Source of the DNA: UBA1046 sp012511325
GTDB taxonomy: Bacteria > Bacillota > Clostridia > Saccharofermentanales > DTU023
Length of the DNA: 64,000 nucleotides
NCBI GenBank assembly: GCA_050951925.1
Contig: JBMNJZ010000001.1
Span: 496,001-560,000 of the forward strand
Direction of reading: 5' to 3'
Shown: piece by piece, positions 35,510-44,277 of the stretch
Layout: each line of letters opens with the position of its first letter
How positions within the stretch are numbered: the first letter of the stretch is position 1
The notes under the pieces: generated by a model
What the model saw: only the letters and a program-made list of their open reading frames with translations
Told to the model about the DNA's origin: nothing
The model's database searches: none
Made by a program: the position numbers and the translations under genes

Positions 35510-36220
35510 ATGAAAATTATTCTGGCCAGTGGCTCCCCGCGCCGAGCAGAACTATTAGCCGTCAGCGGCTATCCGTTTCAGGTTCGGGTGGCGAGCATTG
35601 ATGAAGAGAATATTCAGGAGCAGGTGTTGACAGAATTGTCAGATCTGCCCGCCTCCGCTCAGCAGATTGAGCTGGTGCGTCGTTTGTCCGCGGCCAAGGC
35701 ACATGCGGTCTATGCGGAGCTAACCGTCCCCCATTTTGCTGATTACTCGGATGATTGTGGCGAAGGCGCACAGCGCAAGTCCGTTATTTTGGCCGCCGAT
35801 ACCATCGTCTGTCTTGGCGCTGAAATCCTGGGCAAACCGCACAGCCCCGCTGAAGCGGAAAAGATGCTGCGACAGCTGGCAGGCCGGACGCATTTAGTTC
35901 ATACCGGTGTCGCTTTGCTACTTATATCTGCCAGCGGAGAACTGCTGGCTGCGGAGAACATAGTTGAAACTACGGAAGTCAGTTTCCTGCCCTTGAATGC
36001 GGCGCTGGAGCGCAGGCTGCAGGCATATGTGTCCAGCGGCGTGCCGCTGGATAAGGCCGGCGCTTATGGTATCCAGGACTACGGCGCCCTATTTGTGTCC
36101 GGTATCAAAGGCGACTACTACAATGTCATGGGCCTGCCCCTGGCCAAAGTAACAGTTCTGCTGGATCGCTGGCAGTCGCAGGAAGAGGATGAGACCGGTG
36201 CCGGCGTCTGCAACAATTAA
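35510..36220 (+). CDS. maf: Maf/YhdE family nucleotide pyrophosphatase
   Basis: 236-residue cytosolic nucleoside triphosphate pyrophosphatase that clears non-canonical or excess nucleotides; linked in Bacillus to septum control. Seen: LASGSPRRAELL at residues 5-16, LAADTIVCLG near 96, LGKPHSPAEAEKML and TGVALL. The usual size is about 190; a segment of about 20 residues near 75-90 (PHFADYSDDCGEGAQRK) and a longer tail account for the excess. It follows mfd by seven bases without a strong ribosome binding site. Confidence 0.92.
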   Translation: MKIILASGSPRRAELLAVSGYPFQVRVASIDEENIQEQVLTELSDLPASAQQIELVRRLSAAKAHAVYAELTVPHFADYSDDCGEGAQRKSVILAADTIVCLGAEILGKPHSPAEAEKMLRQLAGRTHLVHTGVALLLISASGELLAAENIVETTEVSFLPLNAALERRLQAYVSSGVPLDKAGAYGIQDYGALFVSGIKGDYYNVMGLPLAKVTVLLDRWQSQEEDETGAGVCNN

Positions 36221-36320
36221 ATCCAATACAAGTCAACAACAAACCATAAAGCGAATATCTGTCGGCAAAGGGCAGATATACCGGGAGAACTTGTCGGCAG
36301 GGCCGTGATAGAATAGCGTC

Positions 36321-37262
36321 ATGCTGGTACAGAGATTAGCAAAAAAACTAATTAAGAATTATCAACAGATTGAGGATCCGGCGGTCAGGAAGCAGTATGG
36401 CAGCCTGATGTCCGGCATCGGCATTGCCAGCAATCTGTTACTGGCAACGGGCAAATTTATAGCCGGTACTTTGGCGGGCAGTATCGCTATCACATCCGAT
36501 GCCTGGAACAATGCAACGGATTGCGTCGCCTCTGTGATCGCTCTCTTGTCTTTCCGTCTGTCGGCCAAGCCGCCGGATAAGAAACACCCTTTCGGACATG
36601 CCCGCTTTGAATATCTGGCTTCGTCCGGTGTTGCTCTGATTATTCTGATTGTGGCCTGGGAGCTGTTCAAGACTTCTCTGACTCGAATCCGCTATCCTCA
36701 ATCTATCCGGTTGGATTATCTGGTGGCAGGCATACTGATTGCTTCAATTCTGTTAAAGCTCTGGCAATGGCGAAGCTATCGCTCTCTGGATAAATTAATC
36801 GGCTCGCAGGTCTTTCGCGCCACAGCTGCCGACAGTTTGGCTGATGCCGTCACCACTTTTTCTGTACTGGTGACAACTTTAGTTGCTCATTTTACGGGGA
36901 TAATGATTGACGGCTGGATCGGACTGCTGGTCTCATTATTTATCTTTTATTCAGGTTTTAGCATTCTCGGAGATACTGCTACCTATCTGCTGGGAGCGGC
37001 GCCTCCGGAATCTGTGGTGCTGGGGCTGGAAGAAACTATTTTAGCTTACCCGGGTGTTTTGGGCATGCATGATCTGCTGATACATGATTATGGTCCGGGC
37101 AAAACTTTTGCTTCTCTGCATGTGGAATTGGATGCTGAAATGTTGGCTCTGGAAAGCCATGCCCTGATTGATCGCATCGAACGAGATATTCTGGATAATC
37201 AGGGCATCCATCTGATTATTCACCTGGACCCTGTTACTATCCCCGATTCCGAGTCAACTTGA
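36321..37262 (+). CDS. Cation diffusion facilitator family transporter
   Basis: 313-residue metal/proton antiporter of the inner membrane with six helices and a C-terminal cytosolic domain. Seen: the first metal site SDAWNNATD near residue 60, HPFGHARFEY near 89, the second site ADSLADAVTT near 172, and a short C-terminal domain with His and Asp residues (MHDLLIHDYG). In this family the pattern N/D-x3-D plus D-x3-D can fit zinc or manganese; I cannot choose. No ribosome binding site is obvious and only a short gap follows maf. Export of the metal to the outside is the expected direction. Confidence 0.88.
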   Translation: MLVQRLAKKLIKNYQQIEDPAVRKQYGSLMSGIGIASNLLLATGKFIAGTLAGSIAITSDAWNNATDCVASVIALLSFRLSAKPPDKKHPFGHARFEYLASSGVALIILIVAWELFKTSLTRIRYPQSIRLDYLVAGILIASILLKLWQWRSYRSLDKLIGSQVFRATAADSLADAVTTFSVLVTTLVAHFTGIMIDGWIGLLVSLFIFYSGFSILGDTATYLLGAAPPESVVLGLEETILAYPGVLGMHDLLIHDYGPGKTFASLHVELDAEMLALESHALIDRIERDILDNQGIHLIIHLDPVTIPDSEST

Positions 37263-37397
37263 TCCAGCTTTCCTTGTGTCCTGTTTTTACATTCTTTAAC
37301 TATCGCCTTTGTCCCTATGGCCGGGATGAGTTACTATATAAGTCCAGAATATGATCCGGCCGCACGGCCGGTCAGGAATAGGATTGGGAGTGAATAT

Positions 37398-38690
37398 ATG
37401 CTTGATCTGGTAATGATACGTAAAAACCCCGAGGAAGTTGCAGCTAAGCTGGCTCGTAAAGGGCTGGTGATTGACTTTACTGAATTTCTGGCTGCTGATG
37501 AGGAGCGCCGGGCGTTGATCTTTCAGAACGAACAGCTGAAAGCAGAGCGCAATAAGACTTCGGCCGAGATACCGAAGCTGAAGCGCCGGGGCGAAGATAC
37601 TTCGTCTCTGATGGAGCGTATGCGCCAGGTCGGGGAAGAGATCAGGATCAATGATGAGAAGTTGGCCGAAATGCAAGCTGAACAAAATGATTTTCTGGCG
37701 GCTCTGCCCAATCTGCCGGGCGATGAAGTCCCCTCCGGCGGCAAAGAGAATAATCAAGTAGTTGCAGTCTACGGCGAGAAGCCTATTTTTGATTTTGAGC
37801 CTAAACATCATGTGGATTTGGTAACGGAACTGGGACTGATCGATTATCCCCGAGGCGCCAAGTTGGGCGGATCCGGCTTTTGGGTTTATCGCGGCGACGG
37901 AGCCAGGCTGGAATGGGCGCTGCTTAATTACTTCATGACTCAGCACTTGGCTGATGGCTACGAAATGCTGCTGCTGCCCCATATCCTCAATTATGAATGC
38001 GGCTTTACCGCCGGTCAGTTCCCGAAGTTTGCGGAAGATGTCTTTCATCTGGATTCGGACTTTGCCGCCGCCGGCAAAGACTTCAGCTTCCTGCTGCCGA
38101 CAGCGGAGACCGCTCTGGTCAACTTGCACCGCGACGAGATTTTGGATGAGGACGAGCTGCCGCTGAAGTATTTTGCTTATACGCCCTGCTACCGCCGTGA
38201 GGCAGGCAGCCACGGCGCTAATGAACGCGGTATGATCAGAGGCCATCAGTTCAATAAAGTAGAGATTTTCCAGTACGCCCGCCCCGATCAGGCGGAAGCA
38301 GCGCTCAAAGAGTTGGTCGGCAAAGCTGAGAATCTGGTCAAAGGTCTGGGTTTGCATTTCCGCACCTCAAGATTGGCCGCCGAAGATTGCAGTGCTTCCA
38401 TGCGCAGGACCCTTGATATTGAAATCTGGATTCCCTCGATGGACGGCTATAAGGAAGTCAGTTCGGCTTCTGATGCCGGTGATTACCAGGCCAGGCGGGG
38501 CAATATCCGTTATCGCAGCAGTGAAAGCGGCAAACCGGAATTCGTCCACACGCTGAATGCCTCCGGACTGGCGACCAGCCGCGTTTTCCCGGCGATCATT
38601 GAGCAGATGCAGACGGCGGACGGCAGTGTGGTCATTCCTGAGGTACTGCGTCCCTGGATGGGCGGTCAGGAGATCATTAGCAGGAAATAA
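37398..38690 (+). CDS. serS: Seryl-tRNA synthetase
   Basis: 430-residue class II synthetase that charges tRNA-Ser. Seen: the N-terminal coiled-coil arm (about 30-100, charged, with RKNPEEVAAKLARKG at the start), motif 2 TPCYRREAGSHGANERG near 255, the EIWIPSMDGYKEVSSASDAGDYQARR segment and motif 3 in the C-terminal part. Length equals the Escherichia coli enzyme. The ATG at 37398 follows GGGAG by seven bases; the longer frame upstream has no support. A GC-rich hairpin CCGGCC/GGCCGG lies at 37356-37371 in the leader. No T-box is seen. Confidence 0.95.
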   Translation: MLDLVMIRKNPEEVAAKLARKGLVIDFTEFLAADEERRALIFQNEQLKAERNKTSAEIPKLKRRGEDTSSLMERMRQVGEEIRINDEKLAEMQAEQNDFLAALPNLPGDEVPSGGKENNQVVAVYGEKPIFDFEPKHHVDLVTELGLIDYPRGAKLGGSGFWVYRGDGARLEWALLNYFMTQHLADGYEMLLLPHILNYECGFTAGQFPKFAEDVFHLDSDFAAAGKDFSFLLPTAETALVNLHRDEILDEDELPLKYFAYTPCYRREAGSHGANERGMIRGHQFNKVEIFQYARPDQAEAALKELVGKAENLVKGLGLHFRTSRLAAEDCSASMRRTLDIEIWIPSMDGYKEVSSASDAGDYQARRGNIRYRSSESGKPEFVHTLNASGLATSRVFPAIIEQMQTADGSVVIPEVLRPWMGGQEIISRK

Positions 38691-38705
38691 CAGTGGGAGC
38701 GAACA

Positions 38706-39437
38706 ATGGCAGGACATTCGAAGTGGAATAATATCAAGCGGCGCAAAGAAGCAGTCGATGCTCAGCGCGGCAAAATCTTTACCAAGCTGGGGCGGGAGAT
38801 TGCTATTGCCGTCAAGCAAGGCGGCCCGGATCCCGATGCCAATTCGAGTCTCAAGGACGCGATTGCCCGCGCCAAGGCCGGTAATATGCCGAATGACAGC
38901 ATTCAGCGCTCAATCAACAAAGCCGCCGGCGGTGATGGCAACGATGATTTTGCCGAGGTAGTCTATGAAGGATACGGGCCGGGCGGTATTGCAGTCATGG
39001 TTAGGACCTTGACCGATAATCGCAATCGCACGGCGGGCGACGTCCGCCATATCTTTGGCAAATACGGCGGCAATCTGGGCACGAACGGCTGTGTCTCCTA
39101 TCAATTCGAGCGCAAGGGCAGCCTGATACTCGACCGGGAGCTATATCCGGACGAAGATCAGGTTTTGATTGATGCTTTGGAGGCCGGAGCAGAGGATGTG
39201 GAGATCTCGGACGAGATGTTCGAAATTATTACTGATCCCGCAGAGTACCACAGTGTACTCGAAGCATTGACCGCCAAGAACTACGAATTTTTGGATCTCT
39301 CGCTGGCTCCCAGGCCGTCAACCTGGGTTGAGCTCAGTGATGATGAGCAGAGCAAACAGATGGAAAAGCTGATCGAAGTTATGGAAGACCACGACGATGT
39401 TCAGGATGTTTTCCATAATTGGAATCAGACGGATTAA
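38706..39437 (+). CDS. yebC: YebC/PmpR family regulator
   Basis: 243-residue protein of the YebC/TACO1 family, which includes transcription regulators and proteins that help ribosomes through proline runs. Seen: the signature MAGHSKWNNIKRRKEAVDAQRGKIF, the DAIARAKAGNMPNDSIQRSI segment, YEGYGPGG, NRTAGDVRHIFGKYGGNLG, and the acidic C-terminus. Length is typical. It follows serS by 15 bases and may share its mRNA. One copy of the intergenic 11-mer GACGAAGGCGC lies three bases after its stop. Confidence 0.95.
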   Translation: MAGHSKWNNIKRRKEAVDAQRGKIFTKLGREIAIAVKQGGPDPDANSSLKDAIARAKAGNMPNDSIQRSINKAAGGDGNDDFAEVVYEGYGPGGIAVMVRTLTDNRNRTAGDVRHIFGKYGGNLGTNGCVSYQFERKGSLILDRELYPDEDQVLIDALEAGAEDVEISDEMFEIITDPAEYHSVLEALTAKNYEFLDLSLAPRPSTWVELSDDEQSKQMEKLIEVMEDHDDVQDVFHNWNQTD

Positions 39438-39490
39438 ACGACGAAGGCGCAAAGGGTTAGCATCGTCTCCCCGGTCAGGTACAGATTGCG

Positions 39491-40564
39491 ATGGGTATCT
39501 TCAGCTGGTTAAAAGGCAAACTCGGTATCGGCGCGACATCTGCTGCGACTCCTAAGAAAGATCCGGAGCAGAAGATGTCGGTCAGCGAACGGCTGCGCAC
39601 CCGGGAAGAGCCACTGTTCAATCCCTTCGGCCGCTTCGCCGAGGCAGTGAAGACCCAGGTTTCGGAGCGGGTTATTCAGTATGAGGAAGCGACCCAAAAT
39701 GAAATCCGGGAGCTGCTATCCACTATTGCCGTTATTGCTTTCGTCGGTTCCAGCGGCACGGGCAAAAGCACGCGGGCGATTCTGATCGCCAAGCACTACG
39801 ATATCCGTTATATCATCGATGACGGCCTTTTGATACATGGCTCCAGCGTGGTTGCCGGCTCATCAGCCAAGCGGGCGGGAACCAAGCTGGAGTCCGTCAG
39901 GCAGGCGCTCTTTATTGATCCGACCCGGGCAGCCAATATGAGACGCGCTCTGGTCGAGCACCGCCCGCCGACACTCATGATTCTGGGAACATCGGACGGG
40001 ATGCTGGAGCGGATCTGCGAAAATCTGTGGCTCAATCGCCCCTCTTTGCAAATCAGCATCGAAGATGTTACCACGGAAGAAGAAAGAAATATCGCTAAGC
40101 GAACCCGCTTAACCGAGGGCAAACACACAATTCCTGTTCCCAGCATGGAAATCAAGCATGAATTCTCCGGCTATTTTGCCGAACCGTTGCAGAAGCTGCG
40201 CCGTCGCTTTGACCGCGGTTCCTCCTATATGTATGGGGAAGTAGACCCGGAACGCACGGTGGTTCGCCCCACTTTTTCCAGCTTGGGCAGATATTCAATG
40301 TCCGATGAAGCAGTTGAGCAATTGCTGAAACTGATCGCCAGAACCGTTCCGGGTATTGAAGATATGGTCCGTTATAATCTCAAAAAAGAACCCTACGGTG
40401 TAATTCTCGATCTCGATCTGGCATTGGAATACGGCTATAATGCTCAGGCCGTTCTGCTGGAGGCTCAGGCTAAAATCAGCGATACCTTCGAGCGGCTGAC
40501 TGCCAATAATGTACTGGTCACTAATGTCAGAGCACTGCGGGTAGCTAGTTTGGGCACTACCTAA
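39491..40564 (+). CDS. P-loop NTPase fused to an Asp23-like domain
   Basis: 357 residues. An N-terminal Lys/Arg-rich region (1-75) precedes a P-loop at residues 86-94 (GSSGTGKST), then an NTPase-like segment with ALVEHRPPTLMILGTSDGM that may be a Walker-B-like strand. The C-terminal 100 residues (from YSMSDEAVEQLLKLIARTVPGIEDM to the end) resemble Asp23/Gls24 (DUF322) envelope-stress proteins: alternating strands with helix, ending in strand pattern VTNVRALRV. The fold match is by pattern only. The gene follows yebC and its stop overlaps the convergent YdcF-like gene by four bases. It could couple ATP or GTP use to envelope stress, but no experiment is known to me. Ribosome binding site is weak. 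Confidence 0.65.
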   Translation: MGIFSWLKGKLGIGATSAATPKKDPEQKMSVSERLRTREEPLFNPFGRFAEAVKTQVSERVIQYEEATQNEIRELLSTIAVIAFVGSSGTGKSTRAILIAKHYDIRYIIDDGLLIHGSSVVAGSSAKRAGTKLESVRQALFIDPTRAANMRRALVEHRPPTLMILGTSDGMLERICENLWLNRPSLQISIEDVTTEEERNIAKRTRLTEGKHTIPVPSMEIKHEFSGYFAEPLQKLRRRFDRGSSYMYGEVDPERTVVRPTFSSLGRYSMSDEAVEQLLKLIARTVPGIEDMVRYNLKKEPYGVILDLDLALEYGYNAQAVLLEAQAKISDTFERLTANNVLVTNVRALRVASLGTT

Positions 40565-41301
40565 GGGGCATAGAGATCGTTTTGCTTTTGCTCCGCGTCC
40601 AGGGTGTCGTAGCCGGAACCGGCCAGATCTATAGTTTCACCCAGGTGTCTGGGAGCAGCTTTGAATTCGGTTTCATACCAGGCTTTGGCCCGAGCCAAAA
40701 AATCGCGAACAGAGTTTTTGATTTTAGTGACGGTACTGTAATCGTAGAAATCCGTCGCGTAACCCAGCAGATTGATCTCCAAGCGGTCGGCGATGTATAG
40801 CGCCCGCTCGAGATGAAAAGTCTGTGTCGCAATAACGCCTGTCTCGATACCAAAGATTGCCCGCGCCCTGAAGACGGTGTCATAGGTGTCAACTCCGGCC
40901 CGATCCATAAAAATTGCTTCCGGCGGAATACCGGCGGCAGCCAGATAATTGCGCATTACCCAGGGCTCATTTTGCGCCTCGTCGCCGGCATCGCCGGAAA
41001 CAATAATACGATCGGATATTCCGGCCTGATAGAGCTCGATAGCGCCGTCGAGCCGGTCTTTCAGCATAGGCGAGAGGGTTAAATCCGGATAGACCTGACA
41101 ACCGGGCACGATTATGGCATCAACATTGCGTTCCAGCTCCGCCAGATCCCGAATCCTGGACCTGCCGGTCCGGATAACCGTTCGGTTGATCAGAAGCAAT
41201 CCCGCAAAGAGTAGTAGAGTTAATAATGCTGCGATATAGACCATGTAACGCCATATTCCTTTGTTATGCCTGGCCGTCGTTCTGTTTTTACTACCGAACA
41301 T
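40561..41301 (-). CDS. YdcF/SanA-like membrane-anchored protein
   Basis: 246 residues with one membrane helix near residues 20-40 (MVYIAALLTLLLFAGLLLI) and an outer domain of the SanA/YdcF (DUF218) family. Seen: DAIIVPGCQVYPDLTLSPMLKDRLD near residue 61, IIVSGDAG near 99, MRNYLAAAGIPPEAIFMD, and TQTFHLERALYIA. The family is tied to envelope barrier function in enterobacteria, with unknown reaction. A 40-residue C-terminal tail after it is charged and low in conservation. Convergent with the P-loop gene; stop codons overlap. Confidence 0.85.
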   Translation of the reverse strand: MFGSKNRTTARHNKGIWRYMVYIAALLTLLLFAGLLLINRTVIRTGRSRIRDLAELERNVDAIIVPGCQVYPDLTLSPMLKDRLDGAIELYQAGISDRIIVSGDAGDEAQNEPWVMRNYLAAAGIPPEAIFMDRAGVDTYDTVFRARAIFGIETGVIATQTFHLERALYIADRLEINLLGYATDFYDYSTVTKIKNSVRDFLARAKAWYETEFKAAPRHLGETIDLAGSGYDTLDAEQKQNDLYAP

Positions 41302-41437
41302 GATGGTTACCTTTCAGGTAGATTGTTAATCAGCAGATTGTGTTTTGCAATCAATATTGTCAGCTATTTAACAAAAACAAGATCTTTGTCCGTTTTTCAC
41401 ATGATACAATAAAATAATTCAGTAGAGGAATCGGTTA

Positions 41438-43285
41438 ATGTCATTCATATCTGCGCGAAAATTTTATGCCCGCGAAACTGCCCGCTCCAAATGGCTGAGC
41501 CTGCCGGCGCTGGTCTTGGCTTTGTGTCTGTTGGCAGGAACGGTAGCTTGTACATCGGGAAATGGTCCCGACGGGGATTCGGTTCCCTCTACCGTACCGG
41601 ATAGCAGTCGGCAAGAGGCTGAAGAGGCGCCGGACGACCCGGGAGCGCCTTCGCAAAAAGAGCAAGCGGGGACTGAGCCTACCCAGGCAGATGTTTTCCG
41701 TGAAATCGGCTTTGTGCCTGATCCGGACATGACGATTTCCATCCAGTTGCTGGACGATGAAATCAATCTAGATCCTTTGCAGGAGCGGAATGGTTTTCCG
41801 GTTGACAGTCTGAGCGGCTGTAATCTGGTATATGAGACTTTGCTCAAATGGGATCCGGAAGAGCTGACTTATAAGCCGGGGCTGGCGGAACTGCTGGGGG
41901 TCTCCGCAGACGGAATTAAGCTGAAAATCAGAGAGAATGCGGTCTGGCATGATGGCCGGCCGGTAACTCCGGAGCAGATCGAGCTGTCCTTATACTGGAT
42001 GTGTAAATTTACGGAAAGTTGTCGGGAGGCAGAGGGTCTGGTCACAAGAGTCGAGGTAGAAACTGACGGAGAGATAGCTACCGATCGGATTTTTCTGACA
42101 CTGGCTGAAAGTGGTGACTACTATCAGGCATTAGCCCTTGATTTGCTGTGCCGGGCTCCAATCATGCCGGCTAATATATGGTGCGGGGGCAAGGATCCGC
42201 TGACGATCACGGAAGAAGAGCTGCAAATTCAGGCTGACAGACAACCACTGGGTACGGGACCCTGGCAAGTAAAATTGAATGATTCTTTCCAACTGGTTCT
42301 GGAGAGATGCGTGGCAGCGGAGAATAAGCCGCAGTATCTGATGCTGCGCAAGTACAAGGATCGGCTCAGCAAGGAACGAGCCTTCGCCAATCGGGAGATA
42401 GATATTCTGGGCGGCGCATTGCCGGATGATGACGAAAATTACGATTATTTTGCCGGGAGACCGGTGCTGTCAGGAATCGTTGTTAAACGTGATCACTATC
42501 TTTTCAAGAATATTTATTTCCGCAATTTGCTGCAGCTGGCCGTCGATACGTCTAAAACAGGCCGTGTCCTGGATAGCAAAGCTGCGAATACGATTTTCTG
42601 GCATTATTTCGGTGGAGCGAGTCTTGTTAACCGGTTGCGGGCCGATCTGTCCAATCCGGTTTTTGCCGATACCTATCTGGCGCACAAGGCGGAGATAGCT
42701 GCCAAGCTGGGGGGAACTTGGGATAGTGACGGTTTGCTGCGCCTTGAACAGCAGCCGATTGCGACCCTGAGTCTGATTTTACCTGATGATCCGCAGGTGG
42801 AGGCTGCCTGCGGAGAATTCGCTCAGGCTGCGCTGCGCCAGGGTTTGAAACTGGAACTGGTTATTTTGGATCAGGCGGCATACAAGCAGAGGGTCGATAA
42901 TCGTGACTATGATCTGTGTTACATACAAACAACGGAAAAACTGGAGACCCCTTTTAGTCTGGCGCAAGATTTTCTTTACCATTTGGATCGGGATGATTTC
43001 GAAAAACTGGCCACCTCCGGCCTTTCGAAGCAGGTCAGAACACTGGCCTTGGCCTTAGCCGTTGCTGATACGGCGAACGAATTTGCCGCTGCCGCTAAGG
43101 ATTGCTATCAATACTCACTGCAGCAAATGCAATTCTTTCCTTTAGGATTTCGAACCATAAATAACGGCCATCTCAACTCAAAGTATTGGCATGATCTTTC
43201 CGCTTACTGGGCCACACATCTGGATAAGCGAGATCTCACCGGCAATAACGCGTCTGAGATTCTGGATAGCATCACGATAGATTAG
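41438..43285 (+). CDS. Extracellular solute-binding lipoprotein, family 5 (peptide/nickel type)
   Basis: 615-residue lipoprotein with a signal segment (LPALVLALCLLAGTVAC, lipobox Cys near residue 38), an acidic/proline linker to about 90, then the SBP_bac_5 fold: LVYETLLKWDPEELTYKPGLAELLGVS, KIRENAVWHDGRPVTPEQIELSL near 175, and LGTGPWQVK near 270. These bind oligopeptides or nickel and work with DppBCDF-type permeases, none of which are next to it. It is 70-90 residues longer than usual, owing to the linker and a longer tail. The downstream gene fragment begins 12 bases later with its own ribosome binding site. Confidence 0.85.
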   Translation: MSFISARKFYARETARSKWLSLPALVLALCLLAGTVACTSGNGPDGDSVPSTVPDSSRQEAEEAPDDPGAPSQKEQAGTEPTQADVFREIGFVPDPDMTISIQLLDDEINLDPLQERNGFPVDSLSGCNLVYETLLKWDPEELTYKPGLAELLGVSADGIKLKIRENAVWHDGRPVTPEQIELSLYWMCKFTESCREAEGLVTRVEVETDGEIATDRIFLTLAESGDYYQALALDLLCRAPIMPANIWCGGKDPLTITEEELQIQADRQPLGTGPWQVKLNDSFQLVLERCVAAENKPQYLMLRKYKDRLSKERAFANREIDILGGALPDDDENYDYFAGRPVLSGIVVKRDHYLFKNIYFRNLLQLAVDTSKTGRVLDSKAANTIFWHYFGGASLVNRLRADLSNPVFADTYLAHKAEIAAKLGGTWDSDGLLRLEQQPIATLSLILPDDPQVEAACGEFAQAALRQGLKLELVILDQAAYKQRVDNRDYDLCYIQTTEKLETPFSLAQDFLYHLDRDDFEKLATSGLSKQVRTLALALAVADTANEFAAAAKDCYQYSLQQMQFFPLGFRTINNGHLNSKYWHDLSAYWATHLDKRDLTGNNASEILDSITID

Positions 43286-43297
43286 GCGGAGGAAAAT

Positions 43298-43456
43298 ATG
43301 GGTAAAACAACTAATTATTTGCGGTATGGAGCACCTGATGATCAAGAGATCATCTTCCCGGTCGCCGTGGTTAAGGGCAAGCAAGACGGACCGCATTTTG
43401 TGATTACGGCTGGCATACACGGAGCGGAATTTGAGAGGATTGAAGATGGGACTTAA
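43298..43456 (+). pseudogene. N-terminal remnant of an M14-type (succinylglutamate desuccinylase/aspartoacylase-like) gene
   Basis: 52 codons from ATG at 43298, with a strong GGAGG before it. The peptide ends in GPHFVITAGIHGAEF, which is how the family enters its first zinc motif (HGxE), then stops being family-like and terminates at 43456 inside the next gene. The rest of the gene, including the second zinc ligand, is missing. It directly follows the binding-protein gene, as M14 amidohydrolases often do. I read it as the intact start of a gene truncated by insertion or deletion at about 43430. Confidence 0.75.
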
Positions 43457-43931
43457 TCAAGTTAAAGATTTCTTTAGAGAATATGGCCTTGAGGATAGAA
43501 TCCAAGAATTTGAAGTGTCAAGCGCAACAGTTGAGCTTGCTGCAAAAGCTGTGCATTGTGAACCGTGCAGAATTGCAAAGACACTGTCATTCATGGTGAA
43601 CTCTGATCCAATTCTGATTGTGACAGCCGGAGATGCTAAGATTGACAATCCTAAATACAAGGCACAGTTCGGAACGAAGGCCAAGATGCTGACACCGGAA
43701 GAAGCAGTTGATTTAATTGGACATCCTGTAGGCGGCATTTGTCCCTTCGCTATTAGAAAAGGTGTTACGGTTTACTTGGACAAGTCCCTAAAGAGATTTG
43801 GTACGGTTTTCCCGGCTTGCGGGAGTGATAACAGCGCCATTGAATTGACGCTGGATGAGCTGGAAAAGTATTCAGCCTTTATTTCCTGGATTGATGTTTG
43901 CAAAGGATGGCCAATAAGCAGCCGCAATTAG
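43446..43931 (+). CDS. YbaK/prolyl-tRNA deacylase-like protein, likely acquired
   Basis: 161-residue protein of the YbaK/ProX editing-domain family that hydrolyses mischarged aminoacyl-tRNA. Seen: CRIAKTLSFMVN with the conserved Lys-Thr near residue 42, VTAGDAKIDNPKYKAQFG, EEAVDLIGHPVGGICPFA near 86-103 and VYLDKSLKRF. Codons are more A/T-rich than neighbours, with many AAG/GAA/ATT and few GC-ended ones, as if the gene came from another genome. It starts (ATG, GAGAGG before) inside the M14 remnant, which marks the junction of insertion. Complete length for the family. Confidence 0.85.
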   Translation: MGLNQVKDFFREYGLEDRIQEFEVSSATVELAAKAVHCEPCRIAKTLSFMVNSDPILIVTAGDAKIDNPKYKAQFGTKAKMLTPEEAVDLIGHPVGGICPFAIRKGVTVYLDKSLKRFGTVFPACGSDNSAIELTLDELEKYSAFISWIDVCKGWPISSRN

Positions 43932-43987
43932 GAATAGAAAGTTTCAAGATCGCGCCGGACAGAAAATAGGGCGAACTATATTTATAA

Positions 43988-44018
43988 CCCCCTGTGATTT
44001 GTTTAAAATCACAGGGGG
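43988..44018 (-). terminator. Terminator-like hairpin downstream of tRNA-Arg
   Basis: Perfect 13-bp stem, CCCCCTGTGATTT and AAATCACAGGGGG, with a 5-base loop. The minus strand continues with TTATAAATATAG. It lies just past the tRNA 3-prime end and can end the tRNA transcript; it also stands after the YbaK gene. Confidence 0.7.
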
Positions 44019-44023
44019 CTATC

Positions 44024-44100
44024 TGGTGCGCCCGAAGGAATTCGAATCCCCGACCTACCGCTTAGGAGGCGGTCGCTCTATCCTGCTGAGCTACGAGCGC
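44024..44100 (-). tRNA. tRNA-Arg (anticodon CCU)
   Basis: Read on the minus strand the cloverleaf is complete: acceptor GCGCTCG/CGGGCGC with one T-G pair, D-loop with AGCTCAGCAGGATAGAGC, anticodon stem CCGC/GCGG with loop CTCCTAA (anticodon CCT), T-arm GGGGATTCGAATTCC, discriminator A and encoded CCA. It decodes AGG. The gene is 77 bases including CCA. Confidence 0.95.
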
Positions 44101-44277
44101 ATTTCGTGTAGTTAATTCTATCATAATTGCCGGCTGGTTTTCCTGTGTGTGAGGTTGTCTGAAAGATTAACTGAAAGATTATTAATACATCTTTCAGATA
44201 CCCGGTCTGATGTGCAGGTAAACTGGCGGCTTAAATTTGAGCTTCCTGTAGTATTATGGAAGGCGACGGAGGTCGGG

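Noticed and set aside
37263..37397. T-box riboswitch before serS
   Set aside because: No AGGGTGG-type T-box sequence and no specifier region; only a small GC hairpin.
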